A stretch of 64,000 bases of DNA from Leptospira montravelensis (GCF_004770045.1 NZ_RQFO01000017.1:434001-498000), one strand, 5' to 3'. Positions 1 to 10,398 are shown, counted from the first letter of the stretch. Notes: a model not told the origin generated them from the sequence alone. Numbers and translations: made by a program.

Positions 1-1
1 T

Positions 2-1237
2 TCAGGCGAAATTTACGCTCTTTGCGGAATCTCAACTGACATTGGTTTAACGAAAGAAATTCAAAAAGAATTAGAACGCGCAAAAGATACAGCAGAAATA
101 GCAAATCGAGCCAAATCAGAATTTTTAGCTTCGATGAGCCATGAAATTCGAACGCCTTTGAATGGAGTAATTGGGTTAACACAAATCCTTTTTAAAACAA
201 ACTTAGATCCAGAACAAGAATCCCTCGTTAAATCAATAGCCTCGGCTGGCAGGTCATTACTAATCATACTCAATGATATCCTCGACTTTTCTAAGATGGA
301 AGCCGGTAAGTTAAAAATTGAAAAAATAAAATTCGACATTCGTCTTACGGTTAATGAAATCTTTGATTTATTATCCATTGAATCCAAATCGAAATCGATA
401 GAGTTAAAACTAAAAATCGATCCAAACGTTCCACAATTTATCTATTCCGATCCCGGCAGAATCCGCCAAATTATATTCAATTTATTAGGAAATGCTATTA
501 AATTCACGGAAAAAGGGTATGTGATTCTTCGACTCAAAAAAGATAAAGAATGGATTCGCATCGAAGTCGAAGATTCTGGCATAGGAATACCAAATGAGAA
601 AATGCAGTTTGTATTTCATAAGTTTTCACAAGCAGACGCTTCGACTTCGCGCAAGTATGGAGGAACAGGTTTAGGTCTTGCCATTTCAGAAAGATTAGTA
701 TCTTTACTTGGAGGAACCATTGGAGTGGAGAGCCAAATTAACAAAGGAAGTTTATTTTGGTGTAACTTTCCTTATGAAAATGAAGATCTTTCTAACAAAG
801 AGAATTTTTCAGAATTAGATTCTACTTTACCAAAAGTTTTTGAATCAACATTTACGAACCAAAAGTTTTTGATTGTTGAAGATAATATACTAAACCAAAA
901 AGTCATTGGTGGACTCCTAAAAAAATACAATATACATTTTGATGTAGCAGAAAATGGCAAAGTTGCTGTGAATCTATTCCAACATAACAAATATGATTTG
1001 ATTTTAATGGATTGTGAAATGCCTGTTATGGATGGTTTTGAAGCCACATTAAAAATAAGAGAATTAGAAAAAACAAAATCTGGAAAAACAATCATCATTG
1101 CTGTTACAGCTCATGTATTAAACGAACACAAAGAAAAATGTTATGCCGTAGGTATGGATGGATTTATTGGAAAACCATTTTACATTGAAAATTTATTAAA
1201 CATGTATAGTGAAATTCTAAAAAAACAAAAATCATAA
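2..1237 (+). CDS. Hybrid histidine kinase, C-terminal part (truncated by window edge)
   Basis: The reading frame is open to the left edge, so the true start lies outside. Visible order: the tail of a PAS/PAC domain (GISTDIG), a short coiled coil, a HisKA dimerisation helix with phospho-accepting His near residue 47 of the visible part ([12 protein letters not shown]), a HATPase domain with N box ([13 protein letters not shown]), G1 box (DSGIGIP) and G2 box ([10 protein letters not shown]), then a receiver domain with the acidic pair in IVEDN, phospho-acceptor Asp in [13 protein letters not shown], and the conserved Thr and Lys (VTAH, GKPF). It is expected to autophosphorylate and pass phosphate to its own receiver, then perhaps to an Hpt protein. 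No output domain follows. The signal sensed cannot be judged because the N-terminus is missing. Confidence 0.93.
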   Translation, partial: SGEIYALCGISTDIGLTKEIQKELERAKDTAEIANRAKSEFLASMSHEIRTPLNGVIGLTQILFKTNLDPEQESLVKSIASAGRSLLIILNDILDFSKMEAGKLKIEKIKFDIRLTVNEIFDLLSIESKSKSIELKLKIDPNVPQFIYSDPGRIRQIIFNLLGNAIKFTEKGYVILRLKKDKEWIRIEVEDSGIGIPNEKMQFVFHKFSQADASTSRKYGGTGLGLAISERLVSLLGGTIGVESQINKGSLFWCNFPYENEDLSNKENFSELDSTLPKVFESTFTNQKFLIVEDNILNQKVIGGLLKKYNIHFDVAENGKVAVNLFQHNKYDLILMDCEMPVMDGFEATLKIRELEKTKSGKTIIIAVTAHVLNEHKEKCYAVGMDGFIGKPFYIENLLNMYSEILKKQKS

Positions 1238-1268
1238 TTCCGTTTTATTTTCGAGAACTATCAAAAAA

Positions 1269-1598
1269 TCAATTTTTATTACTTCGATTTGTTACGTGAT
1301 CTAAATTTCCATCTCCATAACTATTGGTTATTTCGGCAATGACCACTTGGTAACCTTCGTACCATTTTGAATATTGAGACTTTGCTGATTTATGATCAGA
1401 AAATGTTTTTAGCGCTTCCAATCCTTTCCGCGATTGAAAATAATACACCACTGCCATCGTCCCTTTTTCCTGGTTCAACCATTGGTCTTTACCTAAATAT
1501 TCAGGATGGTTTTCGACGAAGGATTCAATGGAACGATCCAAGGTTTGAAATTCTTCATCTGATTTTTTTTGTTTAAAAATGAATGTTGCTGAAATCAC
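1269..1598 (-). CDS. Small antibiotic-biosynthesis-monooxygenase-like protein
   Basis: A 109-residue protein starting MISATFIFKQKK. A first beta strand, an amphipathic helix (residues 15-35), a central stretch with MAVVYYFQSRKGLEAL and a later strand (YEGYQVVIAEI) fit the ferredoxin-like dimeric alpha/beta barrel of ABM-type proteins. The resemblance is in pattern and length (about 100 residues), not in a diagnostic motif, and catalytic function is not implied. It lies between two genes on different strands and has no obvious operon partner; its 3' end faces the histidine kinase. Confidence 0.6.
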   Translation of the reverse strand: MISATFIFKQKKSDEEFQTLDRSIESFVENHPEYLGKDQWLNQEKGTMAVVYYFQSRKGLEALKTFSDHKSAKSQYSKWYEGYQVVIAEITNSYGDGNLDHVTNRSNKN

Positions 1599-1668
1599 AA
1601 TTTAAACAAAGATAATTCTTTGTTTCTTTCCGCAACTAGTTCCTTTCTATTGCGTTTGTAATTTTATT

Positions 1669-2385
1669 TTAAGGAAAATGAGAGGCTTTCGTTTTAACGT
1701 TTTCTAAATGGCGGATGTCTTTTCCTGTATTGAGTCGGACAAGTTCTTCTGCTACGTTTACCGCATAATCGCCTAACCTTTCCAAGGCGAGAATAATCCG
1801 ATATACATCTGCAAATTCTTGTTTTTCCATATCGGGAATACAACGATACTTATGGAATGCTTGGTCACAAAGAGCGTTTAATTCATCTTCTAAGGAATTG
1901 ACACTTCCCATAAACCTTTCTTTTTCTTCGACAAGTGATTCAATGGCCATTCCTGCAAGTGTTGTTACACGAGATAAAATCAAAGTCATAGGTTCTTCGT
2001 TTTTAAAAAGACCTTTGCGAATGGTTTTATGGCGAAATACATCGGCACAATTCACCACCTGGTCTCCCATCCTTTCCATATTCCTCGTAATACGAATGGC
2101 AGAAAGCGCAAACCTTAGAGGATCTTTTTTTAAGACAATATCATTGTCCACATCGCCCATACCTAAAATGTTACGATTACTCACTGCTTCTAAAATGGCA
2201 TTTTGGGAAAGGTTATCGTTTTCCTTTTCTAAATCATCAATGAGGTCATCCCTTTCGACGATCCGCTCTGCTTGCGCATAATCATCCGCCTCCAAAGCTT
2301 CACTAAGGAGGATCACTTGCTCCAAAACTAATTCAGCCATAGAATATAAATTCTTTCTTAAGTAGTAGAACTTGGAAATAATCAT
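1669..2385 (-). CDS. PhoU-domain protein
   Basis: About 238 residues, all helical, with two PhoU repeats. Each carries the acidic helix signature of the family: [15 protein letters not shown] in the first half and [15 protein letters not shown] in the second, where the E/D-x-x-x-D residues bind metal. PhoU proteins tune phosphate uptake by acting on Pst transporters and PhoR, or act with Na+/phosphate cotransporters. No pst or pho genes are near, so the partner is unknown. A TTG nine bases upstream (position 2394) is an alternative start; neither start has a clear Shine-Dalgarno sequence. The gene follows cheW closely on the same strand and may be co-transcribed. Confidence 0.85.
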   Translation of the reverse strand: MIISKFYYLRKNLYSMAELVLEQVILLSEALEADDYAQAERIVERDDLIDDLEKENDNLSQNAILEAVSNRNILGMGDVDNDIVLKKDPLRFALSAIRITRNMERMGDQVVNCADVFRHKTIRKGLFKNEEPMTLILSRVTTLAGMAIESLVEEKERFMGSVNSLEDELNALCDQAFHKYRCIPDMEKQEFADVYRIILALERLGDYAVNVAEELVRLNTGKDIRHLENVKTKASHFP

Positions 2386-2416
2386 ATCAGGCAATTTATT
2401 CGGAACCTATTTCTAG

Positions 2417-2896
2417 TTAGACGGTTGCTAACTCAGTGATTTCGTCGACCGTGAGAATTTTTTCAATATCGATTAAGATAATAAACCTATTATCTTTTTT
2501 ACCAACACCTGTGATGTACCTTGATGAAATTCCTTTGACCGAAGGTGGAGGTGGGTCCACTTGGTTTGCAGGAAAATGAACCACATGTGACACTTTGTCC
2601 ACAATCACACCAATGGATTTACCAGAAACGTTGATAACAATGGCTCGGTCAGCCGAACCATCCGTAATATTTTTAATATTGAGACGTTTGGCAAGGTCGA
2701 TCATTCGAACGACTTTTCCCCGTATGTCCATAATTCCTGCGAAGAAACTTTTGGATTGTGGAACACGGATTAGGTTAGTGATTTTGACAATCTCTTCGAC
2801 TATGGTGATGGGAATTGCATATTCTTCATCGCCCAAATTGAATATAATGTACTGCTCATGAATGAATTGGTTTGCCGATGATGTTTCTTTTGCCAT
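2417..2896 (-). CDS. cheW: Chemotaxis coupling protein CheW
   Basis: A 159-residue single-domain CheW. Family landmarks are [19 protein letters not shown] near the N-terminus, [11 protein letters not shown] in the middle (usually VxNLRG), and [11 protein letters not shown] with [19 protein letters not shown] toward the end. CheW bridges chemoreceptors and the CheA kinase under the membrane. No cheA or cheY is adjacent, so this is an orphan coupling protein within a housekeeping run. It is 22-30 bases from its neighbours on the same strand. Chemoreceptor-type genes elsewhere in the window (48761 and 55055) are possible partners, but nothing in the sequence links them. Confidence 0.92.
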   Translation of the reverse strand: MAKETSSANQFIHEQYIIFNLGDEEYAIPITIVEEIVKITNLIRVPQSKSFFAGIMDIRGKVVRMIDLAKRLNIKNITDGSADRAIVINVSGKSIGVIVDKVSHVVHFPANQVDPPPPSVKGISSRYITGVGKKDNRFIILIDIEKILTVDEITELATV

Positions 2897-2926
2897 ATAA
2901 CTTTTCTACAATTTTCTAGCCTACGT

Positions 2927-3664
2927 CTAGAAGTAGACGTAGCCGTTATAGAAAAAATATGAACCGAAACTAAGAAATGACAACACTTTTGTCATTAAGA
3001 CAGAGCGTTTTCTGACAAGAAAATCCAAAAGTCCAGCGGCCATTCCTAGAATGCCTAAAGTCAGTCCTAATACGACATAATCATAGTATAGATAATAGAC
3101 CAGACAGCCGAAACCGATGCCCAGGCAGATATCTTGCAAATCACCCCAGACTCGTCTTTTAAAACGCACCCAGAGCGATCCTCGCGCCTCTCTAGCCTCT
3201 CTGCGCTCCCTTCTCCAACGTTGGAACCGAGTTTCACGGACGATCCCAAAAATGGAATCATAACGAGTGGATGGAAATAAAGCAGACTCTAAAGGAAATC
3301 TTTGGGATCGAACCTTTTCTGGGCCATCAGGTACAAAGGGGGGATAAATTTCGTACGCCCCTCCAATACATGCTAACATGTCTTTATCAGGAAGGGTACT
3401 AAAGTATTCGCGAAAGGGCCAAATCTTTCGAAAGACTGGGTAAGCACGGCCAGAAGTAATATCCTTCTCACCTTGGACAGTACCGTTTTTCACGGTGGCA
3501 CCGTACAGCCTACCTTTCTCTTCTTTGATTTCTACAGCTAACCGAACGAGTCGTTCGTGAAAGTTGAACTCAGCCTCCAGGACATCCCCGAGAGGTGTTT
3601 CCAGGATAAATGCTCGGATGAAACCGGGTGTGCGGGGTTTCTGTTTCCTCCAGACTTGTTTCAT
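2927..3664 (-). CDS. Conserved membrane protein of unknown function
   Basis: A 245-residue protein with no family I can name. Residues 1-150 are soluble and basic, with an Arg-rich patch around 148-170 (RWRRERREAREARG). Residues 175-245 hold three closely spaced hydrophobic helices, so the protein is probably anchored by its C-terminus. There is no signal peptide. It sits between the short basic protein gene and cheW with gaps of 30-41 bases, which suggests co-transcription in the minus-strand run. The N-terminal half has strand-like patterning (FILETPLGDVLEAEF) that could be a beta barrel. No function is proposed. Confidence 0.8.
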   Translation of the reverse strand: MKQVWRKQKPRTPGFIRAFILETPLGDVLEAEFNFHERLVRLAVEIKEEKGRLYGATVKNGTVQGEKDITSGRAYPVFRKIWPFREYFSTLPDKDMLACIGGAYEIYPPFVPDGPEKVRSQRFPLESALFPSTRYDSIFGIVRETRFQRWRRERREAREARGSLWVRFKRRVWGDLQDICLGIGFGCLVYYLYYDYVVLGLTLGILGMAAGLLDFLVRKRSVLMTKVLSFLSFGSYFFYNGYVYF

Positions 3665-3705
3665 AACAAACCTATCGGAGGAAACATTAAGTCACTGAAG
3701 AAAGA

Positions 3706-3798
3706 TTATTTCTTCTTTTTGTGTCTGTTGGCTCTGCGTTTTTTCTTACGTTTGTGGGTTGCGATTTTTCTACGCTTTCTCTTTTTTCCGGAAGGCAT
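3706..3798 (-). CDS. 30-residue basic AURKAIP1/COX24-like small ribosomal-type protein
   Basis: A 30-codon ORF, MPSGKKRKRRKIATHKRKKK followed by RRANRHKKKK, more than half Lys/Arg. It is preceded by a very strong Shine-Dalgarno sequence (AAGGAGGAAGG just before the ATG). It matches the pattern of the short bacterial proteins annotated as AURKAIP1/COX24-domain, best known from Bacteroidota; a mycobacterial relative (bS22) binds the small ribosomal subunit. A role on the 30S subunit is an inference from that family. The gene lies between manC and a membrane protein gene with gaps of 37 and 41 bases. It is easily missed because it falls under usual length cut-offs. Confidence 0.85.
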   Translation of the reverse strand: MPSGKKRKRRKIATHKRKKKRRANRHKKKK

Positions 3799-3835
3799 TC
3801 CTTCCTCCTTATATCAAGCCTGTTCTGTCAAATTT

Positions 3836-4906
3836 CTAGTCGAGGTACTTTTGTAAAACTTTATTTTTCCTCATTGTGGATAACATCGCTTTGATATCAC
3901 CCACTCCCTCGCGTGAAGTGACAAGTAAAACATCTGGTTCTTCTACAACAATGAGATCCTTCACACCAAGAAAGGTTATGAGTTCTTTTTGCACCGAAGA
4001 AATATTTCCTGAAGCCTTATGATAGAGTACTTCTTTTCCTTGGTGGTGGTTTTTTTCCTTGTCTCCAGGCAAAATTCGTTCCAAAGACATCCAAGATCCA
4101 ACGTCGTCCCAATTAAAAGTAGCTTCTACCATCCGAATCCTGTTGGATTTTTCCATAATGGCAGTGTCGATAGCCTCGGAGGGAAGCATTTGAAAAGCCG
4201 TTTTTAAATCTCCAAAACTTTTAAATGGGAATCCATTTTTTAAGGGATTTAAGATGTGAGGAGCATGACGTTCTAGTTCCGAAAGAATGGTTTCTGTGCG
4301 AAAAAGAAAAATCCCAGGGTTCCAATAAAAATTCTTTTTTTTGATGTATTTTAGAGCCGTTTTAAAATCAGGTTTCTCAAAAAATGCTTTTACCGTATAA
4401 CCTACATCTGTTGGTTTCCCCGTACTAATATAACCATAACCTACTTCCGGACGGTTTGGTTTCACACCTAATAAAACCATTCCATTGGCTGTCTCGTATA
4501 ATGCTTGTTCTATGGTTATAGTAAATTCTTTGATCGGATCAATAAAGGCATCGGCTGATAAAACAATTAAGTTTGGGTTTCCAAATTTTTTCTGAAAATA
4601 AAGTGCCGATAGAGCAATGATGGGAGCCGTGTTTTTGCCCTCTGGCTCCAAAATGAAATTGGTAGAGGGAAATTTAGGATCTTTTTTAAGAATCTCCGCT
4701 TTAAGGTTGGCGTTGGTTCCAATATAAATTCGATCAAGTGTAGTAATGGTGAGAGCGCGGTCGATGGTCTCACGAAGTAAGGTTTTATTGGAATAAACTT
4801 TCTGGAGTTGTTTTGGGGAATTCGTGCGGGAGCGAGGCCAAAACCTCTCTCCCTTTCCGCCAGCCATAATAAGGACAACCGGGGATTCTTTAGGTATTTT
4901 TGCCAT
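3836..4906 (-). CDS. manC: Mannose-1-phosphate guanylyltransferase
   Basis: A 356-residue nucleotidyltransferase that makes GDP-mannose from GTP and mannose-1-phosphate for surface polysaccharide. The GTP-binding signature [17 protein letters not shown] is at residues 11-27, followed by [23 protein letters not shown] and VLSADAFI (VLSADH in most relatives) are the substrate and metal motifs, and FFEKPD and YWNPGIFLF match the family core. Length is that of single-domain enzymes; the C-terminal isomerase domain of bifunctional AlgA-type proteins is absent. It lies 52 bases downstream of hfq on the same strand. No other polysaccharide genes are nearby. Confidence 0.92.
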   Translation of the reverse strand: MAKIPKESPVVLIMAGGKGERFWPRSRTNSPKQLQKVYSNKTLLRETIDRALTITTLDRIYIGTNANLKAEILKKDPKFPSTNFILEPEGKNTAPIIALSALYFQKKFGNPNLIVLSADAFIDPIKEFTITIEQALYETANGMVLLGVKPNRPEVGYGYISTGKPTDVGYTVKAFFEKPDFKTALKYIKKKNFYWNPGIFLFRTETILSELERHAPHILNPLKNGFPFKSFGDLKTAFQMLPSEAIDTAIMEKSNRIRMVEATFNWDDVGSWMSLERILPGDKEKNHHQGKEVLYHKASGNISSVQKELITFLGVKDLIVVEEPDVLLVTSREGVGDIKAMLSTMRKNKVLQKYLD

Positions 4907-4958
4907 AGGGTTTGGAACCAGAATCTAACAAAGCAGAAAGAGGAAAACCAGAAAAGAG

Positions 4959-5210
4959 TTAGGCTCCTCCCGCTTCTTTCGGTGTTTCTTCACTATGAAG
5001 TTTGATGGGTTTTGCAGGAATGATGGTAGAAATGGCGTGTTTATACACCAAGTTCTGTTTGTTATCGTTTTCTAGGATGATTGTGAAATTGTCAAAACTG
5101 ACAACCTTTCCTTTCAGCGGAACTCCGTTTAACAAGTAAATGGTGAGATCAATTTTCTCCTTTCTTGCAGTATTTAGAAGTTGGTCTTGAATATTATTTT
5201 TTGCCGACAT
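4959..5210 (-). CDS. hfq: RNA chaperone Hfq
   Basis: An 83-residue Hfq. The Sm1 motif ([21 protein letters not shown]) and the Sm2 motif ([17 protein letters not shown]) are both present. The N-terminal helix ([13 protein letters not shown]) fits the usual Q-x-x-x-LN pattern for the proximal RNA-binding face, and a short acidic tail follows. Hfq forms a hexameric ring that helps small RNAs pair with mRNAs. It lies 22 bases downstream of miaA, the classic miaA-hfq order seen in many bacteria, which strengthens both calls. Confidence 0.96.
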   Translation of the reverse strand: MSAKNNIQDQLLNTARKEKIDLTIYLLNGVPLKGKVVSFDNFTIILENDNKQNLVYKHAISTIIPAKPIKLHSEETPKEAGGA

Positions 5211-5232
5211 TGGAAATCCCGAGTGTTTTTCT

Positions 5233-6123
5233 CTATATTTTATCTATATTTGTATACAATTGGACAGCGGATTCGAAGGAAATGGCCGAAAGTAATGGAT
5301 CTTTTTTGAACCAAGTAACCTGTCGTTTCGCATAATTTCTATGACTTTGGGCCAGCTGCTCAATGAATGTATTACTGTCTATGGTTCCATTTAGGAAAGC
5401 AAGCGCAAAATTGTAACCTAAGGTTCGTAGGCCTGGACAGTTCGACCCGTATCTAGAAATTACTTCTTTGGTCTCCGCTAACATACCAGTGGCGATCTCT
5501 TTCACACGTTCATTAATCCTTTGGTAAAGAATTTCTCGGGGCCAATCCAACCAATGTCCAATGATTTGGACATCTGGTTCCTCATTTAAAAATCCACCCA
5601 CTGTCTCCTTAGATACATCTGACCAAAGTACGCCAGTAAGTACCACTTCCAGAGCTCGTTTGATTCGATAACCATCTTGTGGTGACAAAGAAGCTAGGGC
5701 TTTGGGATCTTTGGCAAAAAGTTGTGACCTTGCTTCCTCTAAAGAAAGTTCCAAAACATAATCTTTGGTTTCCTTGGGTACATTTGGTACGGGATACATT
5801 CCTAATAGAAAAGCTCTGAGGTAAAAACCTGTTCCACCAATTAGGAAGGGAATTTTTCCACGGGCACGAATGTCATTTATGGCTTCGCGGGCCCAAAGGG
5901 AAAATTGACTGGCATTGATAGATTCATTGGCATTTAGAAATCCAACAAGCCAATGATGAATGTAAGTGGACTCTTTGTGGGAAGGGGCCGTCGTGCCTAC
6001 CGGGAGATCCCGATAGACTTGGCGTGAGTCAAAAGAAACAATTTCGAAACGTTTAGGGTCAAGGGTTTGGGAAAGTGCGGTTTTTCCGGAACCTGTAGGT
6101 CCACCAAGGACAGGAAGGATCAA
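5233..6123 (-). CDS. miaA: tRNA dimethylallyltransferase MiaA
   Basis: A 296-residue enzyme that adds a dimethylallyl group to A37 of tRNAs reading UNN codons. The P-loop [13 protein letters not shown] is near residues 7-19, [14 protein letters not shown] matches the conserved Asp-Ser-x-Gln-x-Tyr region, [10 protein letters not shown] is the second substrate motif, and the C-terminal half has [14 protein letters not shown]. Length is typical. Its start overlaps the end of the upstream FYDLN gene by four bases, so the two are translationally coupled, and hfq follows 22 bases after. Confidence 0.95.
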   Translation of the reverse strand: MILPVLGGPTGSGKTALSQTLDPKRFEIVSFDSRQVYRDLPVGTTAPSHKESTYIHHWLVGFLNANESINASQFSLWAREAINDIRARGKIPFLIGGTGFYLRAFLLGMYPVPNVPKETKDYVLELSLEEARSQLFAKDPKALASLSPQDGYRIKRALEVVLTGVLWSDVSKETVGGFLNEEPDVQIIGHWLDWPREILYQRINERVKEIATGMLAETKEVISRYGSNCPGLRTLGYNFALAFLNGTIDSNTFIEQLAQSHRNYAKRQVTWFKKDPLLSAISFESAVQLYTNIDKI

Positions 6124-6587
6124 ACCTCTTCCTCGGCTACGACCTCCTCTTCTTCGGTCTCTTCCAATTCTTCCGTTTCTTCTAAGAGTTCATCATCTTC
6201 CAAAACTGGCTCTTCCTCTTCCTCCACTTCGTATTCGGAACTGCGAATGGCAGCCATCCGGGATTTGATAGCGGGTTTGGCCAATTGGTCTGCCCCACAT
6301 TTAGGGCATTTTTTTTCGGGTTTGTTCAAATCATAAAACTTTGTTCCGCAAGAGTAACAGCTGAATTTTTTTCCCAAAGGGTTATTGGGATCGAATTTTA
6401 CAGCGGGTGTTGCTTTTGGAGCCGGCAAAGCCTTGGCCTTCGTAGCGGGGGTTTTAACACCGACTACTGGCTTTTTTTTATCTTCCTTCGGGGAAGCGGA
6501 CTTTACGTCCTTGGTTGGTTTTTCTTTGGCTACCGCTTTTTTCTTGGGCGGGGGTGCCTGCTTCTTGACTGCTTTTTTTGCGACCAT
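6120..6587 (-). CDS. FYDLN zinc-ribbon acidic protein
   Basis: A 155-residue protein in three parts. Residues 1-75 are rich in Lys, Ala and Pro ([10 protein letters not shown], repeated KKA/KPT runs). Residues 75-100 form a zinc ribbon with two CxxC pairs flanking the family hallmark: [22 protein letters not shown]. The C-terminal third is almost all Glu with a few Val/Leu. This matches the FYDLN acid family, whose function is unknown. The sharp basic-to-acidic charge split suggests nucleic-acid or protein binding by the N-terminus and self-masking by the tail; that is inference. It overlaps miaA by four bases and is first in the minus-strand run. Confidence 0.85.
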   Translation of the reverse strand: MVAKKAVKKQAPPPKKKAVAKEKPTKDVKSASPKEDKKKPVVGVKTPATKAKALPAPKATPAVKFDPNNPLGKKFSCYSCGTKFYDLNKPEKKCPKCGADQLAKPAIKSRMAAIRSSEYEVEEEEEPVLEDDELLEETEELEETEEEEVVAEEEV

Positions 6588-6691
6588 AAACGTACTTTTG
6601 ACAGTTTTGGAAATCCCCTCTCGGGGACAACCTTTTTGAAATTGGACGGTTTTCTCCTGGATGAAAATTAATGAAAAGTTTTTTTTTTCCT

Positions 6692-7471
6692 ATGACCCAA
6701 TTAAGTGTCAATGTCAACAAGATCGCCACTCTGCGTAATTCTCGTGGTGGATCCATTCCTAGTGTCACAAACATTTCAGAGATTATCCTGGATACAGGCG
6801 CCTACGGCATAACCATCCATCCCAGAGAGGATGAAAGGCATATCACCAAACAGGATGTACTCGAAATAGGCCAGTTTTTGAAATCTTACAACGAAAAATT
6901 GTTAAAAAAGGGATTTCCCAAAAAAGAATTTAATATCGAAGGCGAACCAAGTGTACGTTTTTTAGATCTAGTCCTTGCGGCCAAACCGGACCAAGCCACT
7001 TTAGTTCCGGTAAAACCAGGAGAAATCACCTCCGACCACGGATTCGACTTAAAAGACAAAACAGTGTTCCAAACTTTAAAATCGATGATTGGACGTTTCC
7101 ACGAAGAAGGAATTCGTGTTTCTTTGTTTATGGAAACCAATTTTGAACAATATACGCTCGTAAAGGATTTAGGGGCAGATCGAATCGAACTCTATACAGG
7201 ACCTTTTGCTTGGGCTTACGAAAGATCAAAAGAGGAAGGTTTATCGAGTTTTAAAGAATATGAAATAGCGGCAACAGAGGCAAACAAACTAGGGTTAGGT
7301 GTAAATGCAGGACATGATTTGGATACAAACAACCTTACACTATTCGCAAAACTTCCCTTTTTAGCAGAAGTATCCATCGGCCATAGGTTGGTAAGTCAAA
7401 GCCTTGTAGACGGAATGGAAAAAACAATCAAAGAATATCTTAGAGTTCTTTCGCAAGGAAACGTAATTTAG
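6692..7471 (+). CDS. pdxJ: Pyridoxine 5'-phosphate synthase PdxJ
   Basis: About 259 residues. PdxJ condenses 1-deoxyxylulose 5-phosphate with 3-amino-2-oxopropyl phosphate to make pyridoxine 5'-phosphate, the last ring-forming step of B6 synthesis. Diagnostic stretches are VNVNKIATLRNSRGGSIPS at the N-terminus, GITIHPREDERHI, the strand FNIEGEPS, ADRIELYTGPFA, and GLGVNAGHDLDTNNL near the end. The ATG at 6692 puts the start where family members usually begin (MTQLSVNVNK); an in-frame ATG at 6671 would add seven residues. The 3' end overlaps the convergent lipoprotein gene by 32 bases. Confidence 0.94.
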   Translation: MTQLSVNVNKIATLRNSRGGSIPSVTNISEIILDTGAYGITIHPREDERHITKQDVLEIGQFLKSYNEKLLKKGFPKKEFNIEGEPSVRFLDLVLAAKPDQATLVPVKPGEITSDHGFDLKDKTVFQTLKSMIGRFHEEGIRVSLFMETNFEQYTLVKDLGADRIELYTGPFAWAYERSKEEGLSSFKEYEIAATEANKLGLGVNAGHDLDTNNLTLFAKLPFLAEVSIGHRLVSQSLVDGMEKTIKEYLRVLSQGNVI

Positions 7472-8447
7472 AATACTGAGGGTCTTGTTCTAATAGTAAT
7501 TTGGCTGCTCTTTCCAATGCGAGTGCTAATTGTCCTTCGAGTTTTCCTTTTCTTTTTATGATTTGGATTTCGGAAATAAAACTACGAAGGGCGTCTCTCG
7601 CTTGGGATTCATTCCCAGAAGCTGAGGCTAGTTTCACTTTTTTCCAAGCATCGGTAATGGCTGTCCCTGGTTTCCAGGTTGTCCCTTGCACAGGAACTCC
7701 CGCTTCTGTACCGAGAGAGGAACTCACTGAAACCACTCCCGCACTGGCCCCAATCGCTTCTTTTCCCGATTCCCCTCTGTGGTAGTAGGTTGTGTCCCAA
7801 ATCCGAGAAAAAGGATCTGATTTCATTTGATCTGCATAAAGACGTTCTTTATAAGAAAGAGAGGCCAGGCGAATTTCTTTTTGAATGTTGGATTTGTCTA
7901 TTTCATTCAAACGTTGGAAACAATCGGCAAGAATTCCCCGTCGTAAAGATTCTTTTGTTAGGACCCCACGTTGTGATAAAAATAAAAAGGATGTTACTTC
8001 TGGTGTTTTGTTTTCCTTACAAAGTTTCTGTGTTTCTGTAAAAATCGCAAAAACCTCTCCATCGCGGGAATGGGCTTTGAGGTCGGCTAAATTTCCCGAT
8101 TTTTCAGCAGTGATTCTTAACATATTTTTATAGAGACTATCATTGGGATTTTTTTCCAGAGCCTTTCGAAATGCAGTATAACTCTCCGAATAATTGCCCC
8201 GATGGTATTCCAGGAGTCCCCAAGTATAACACAAATATCCATCATCCGTATCACGGGTTCGACAAACATATCTTAGTCGAGACATTGCCTCTTCTCTCAA
8301 TTCGGTGGACTCCCAAACATCCAAAAGCACCTCTTCCAAAAAGATGAGGGTTTCCAAACTGTACGGATCTCGGGTAGGGTTTTTCTGAGGATCTGAAGTA
8401 CAAAACCCAAGGGAAAGAGCAAAAATCAGGACAACGAATGGACGCAT
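7440..8447 (-). CDS. TPR-type lipoprotein
   Basis: A 335-residue protein with a lipoprotein signal (MRPFVVLIFALSLGFC, cleavage before Cys 16). Tetratricopeptide-like helix pairs lie around residues 60-130 (GLLEYHRGNYSESYTAFRKALEKNP). The C-terminal 100 residues are also helical (SEIQIIKRKGKLEGQLALALERAAKLLLEQ). It is probably a periplasmic or outer-membrane-anchored scaffold. It is convergent with pdxJ and divergent from the protease gene at 8560. No specific role is assigned. Confidence 0.8.
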   Translation of the reverse strand: MRPFVVLIFALSLGFCTSDPQKNPTRDPYSLETLIFLEEVLLDVWESTELREEAMSRLRYVCRTRDTDDGYLCYTWGLLEYHRGNYSESYTAFRKALEKNPNDSLYKNMLRITAEKSGNLADLKAHSRDGEVFAIFTETQKLCKENKTPEVTSFLFLSQRGVLTKESLRRGILADCFQRLNEIDKSNIQKEIRLASLSYKERLYADQMKSDPFSRIWDTTYYHRGESGKEAIGASAGVVSVSSSLGTEAGVPVQGTTWKPGTAITDAWKKVKLASASGNESQARDALRSFISEIQIIKRKGKLEGQLALALERAAKLLLEQDPQYSKLRFLAKEL

Positions 8448-8559
8448 GGCACCGTCTATGATATACGTGTGTCCTAGATTTGTCCCGAATTTTTTTGAGT
8501 TGCATGGACTGGAAAATCGGAAATTCTTAGGATAATCTATCCACTTTACGAGCGATCCC

Positions 8560-10398
8560 TTGAAACGAATTGTTTACCTACTTTCCTTTTTCACCCTACT
8601 CAGTTTTGCCCTTCCTGTAGGCTTTATTTCCTGCGAACCGGAAGCCAAAAAAGCTCCTAACCGTGTAACCAATTTTACCTACCAAGACTTCGAAACCGTG
8701 GTCAAATCTGTGGATAAGTTCTACATTGATAAAAATATCAATAAAAACAGGGCATTCACTGATGCGGCTTCTTTTGCTGTTCTTAGTATGCCACACCCAC
8801 TTTATATTTACCCTGAAAGTTATTTCAATGAAAGGGAAAAATACGACGACAAAGAGGATCTTTGGCCTGGGAAAACTTTTAAAATTTCACCTTCCGACAA
8901 ATTCGTGTTATTTGATCCAGATTATACTCTTGTAGAAAAAATCCAAAAAGAGAAACTAAAGAAAAACGAAAATAGAAAACTCTCCGATGCTGAAGTCAAA
9001 AAACTCATCGAAAAAGAAAAACTAAAAAAATCTGTTATCGCAGCGAAGTGGGAAGAAATTAATTTCTCACGCAAAGAATTTGATCGAGTCGTAACTTACA
9101 TCCAAGACAATATAGAAACTTACAAAACACCTGTGCTAAAAGGACTTGTAGAACTTGATGGCGAACTTCCTGACGAAGAGGAAGATAAAAAAGAATTCAG
9201 CATGGAACAAGTGTTTCTTGCCGCAGCCAATGGTTACCTAAATTCTTTAGATCCACATTCCAATGTGTTTTTGAAAGAAATGTGGGAAGAGTCAATGGCT
9301 AAAATTAGCGATGGTTCCTTTGAAGGAATCGGAGCGATTTTATCTGGTGGTGGTAGCCGAGAAGTCGTCGTAGAAAACCCACTTGAAGGAAGCCCTGCTG
9401 TGAAAGCAGGAATTCGAAGTGGAGACACAATCGTTGCAGTAGACGGTAAAGTTATAAAGAACCTAACGCTCGATAAAGTAGTAAAAAAAATCAAAGGACC
9501 AAAAGCAACAAAAGTGGTTCTGACTATCACTAGAAAAGGAAATACCGGTAAAACCGATATCGAAGTGATTCGTGATAAAATTACTATTAAAAACGTAACC
9601 CATCATATCGTAAAAGAAAACCCACAAGTTGGTTATATCAAACTCACTGGATTTGTGAAACCAGGTCCAGGGGAAGCTCCGATTGATACACAAATTGCCA
9701 ATGCAGTGGTAGAGATGGAACAAGAAGCCAAAGAAAGTGGAAAACCATTAAAAGCACTTATCCTTGACTTACGTGGGAACTCTGGTGGGTATTTAGATCT
9801 TGCGATTGATATTGCAGATATGTTTATCGAAAAAGGAATGATTGTATTCACAAGAACTCCATTCCGTAGTGATGAAGAAAAATATGCTAAAAACAAAGAT
9901 ATCACAAAACTCCCGCTAGTTGTTTTAATCAATTCCAAATCCGCTTCTGCATCCGAAATTGTAGCAAGTGCCATCCAACACCACGGTCGCGGAATTTTAC
10001 TGGGAGAAAGAACTTTTGGGAAAGCCACAGTTCAAAGTTTAAATAACTTAGAAAACAATCCAGATTACTTACTTAAAATTACAAATGCAAGATACTATTC
10101 TCCATCTGGAAAAACAATCCAAGTTGTAGGTGTATCACCTGACATTGAAGTTTCGGAAGAACCAGATGGAGGATTTCCTTTCCGTTATCGTGAAGAAGAT
10201 ATGTGGAACCATCTCCCACTCATCCCTCACGAAGGTGTAGTCAAATCCAAATTCAACGTCAATGCCATCAAAGAGTTTGCAAAGAAAAATGGGAAGGCAG
10301 ATGCCTTCTTAAAATCACATGCCAACGATGCCATCAAACCAGACTATATGTTAATCAGAAGTTTGGATTACATTGAAGGAATGTTAAATACAAAATAA
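8560..10398 (+). CDS. C-terminal processing peptidase (S41, CtpA/Prc-like), exported
   Basis: A 612-residue S41 serine peptidase starting at TTG. It has an N-terminal signal with a possible lipobox (GFISC). An unusual 200-residue Lys/Glu-rich N-terminal region precedes a PDZ domain ([29 protein letters not shown] onward, residues about 255-340). The catalytic core follows, with [15 protein letters not shown]. The expected Ser lies in [11 protein letters not shown] (about residue 463) and the general-base Lys in TFGKATVQ (about 488), spaced 25 apart as in Prc. Such enzymes trim C-terminal tails of periplasmic proteins. Nearby genes give no substrate hint. Confidence 0.92.
   Translation: MKRIVYLLSFFTLLSFALPVGFISCEPEAKKAPNRVTNFTYQDFETVVKSVDKFYIDKNINKNRAFTDAASFAVLSMPHPLYIYPESYFNEREKYDDKEDLWPGKTFKISPSDKFVLFDPDYTLVEKIQKEKLKKNENRKLSDAEVKKLIEKEKLKKSVIAAKWEEINFSRKEFDRVVTYIQDNIETYKTPVLKGLVELDGELPDEEEDKKEFSMEQVFLAAANGYLNSLDPHSNVFLKEMWEESMAKISDGSFEGIGAILSGGGSREVVVENPLEGSPAVKAGIRSGDTIVAVDGKVIKNLTLDKVVKKIKGPKATKVVLTITRKGNTGKTDIEVIRDKITIKNVTHHIVKENPQVGYIKLTGFVKPGPGEAPIDTQIANAVVEMEQEAKESGKPLKALILDLRGNSGGYLDLAIDIADMFIEKGMIVFTRTPFRSDEEKYAKNKDITKLPLVVLINSKSASASEIVASAIQHHGRGILLGERTFGKATVQSLNNLENNPDYLLKITNARYYSPSGKTIQVVGVSPDIEVSEEPDGGFPFRYREEDMWNHLPLIPHEGVVKSKFNVNAIKEFAKKNGKADAFLKSHANDAIKPDYMLIRSLDYIEGMLNTK

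Noticed and set aside
6285..6671. Plus-strand ORFs opposite the FYDLN gene
   Set aside because: They are antisense to the Lys/Ala/Pro-rich N-terminus and are Phe/Gly/Leu-rich, as expected from complementing such codons.
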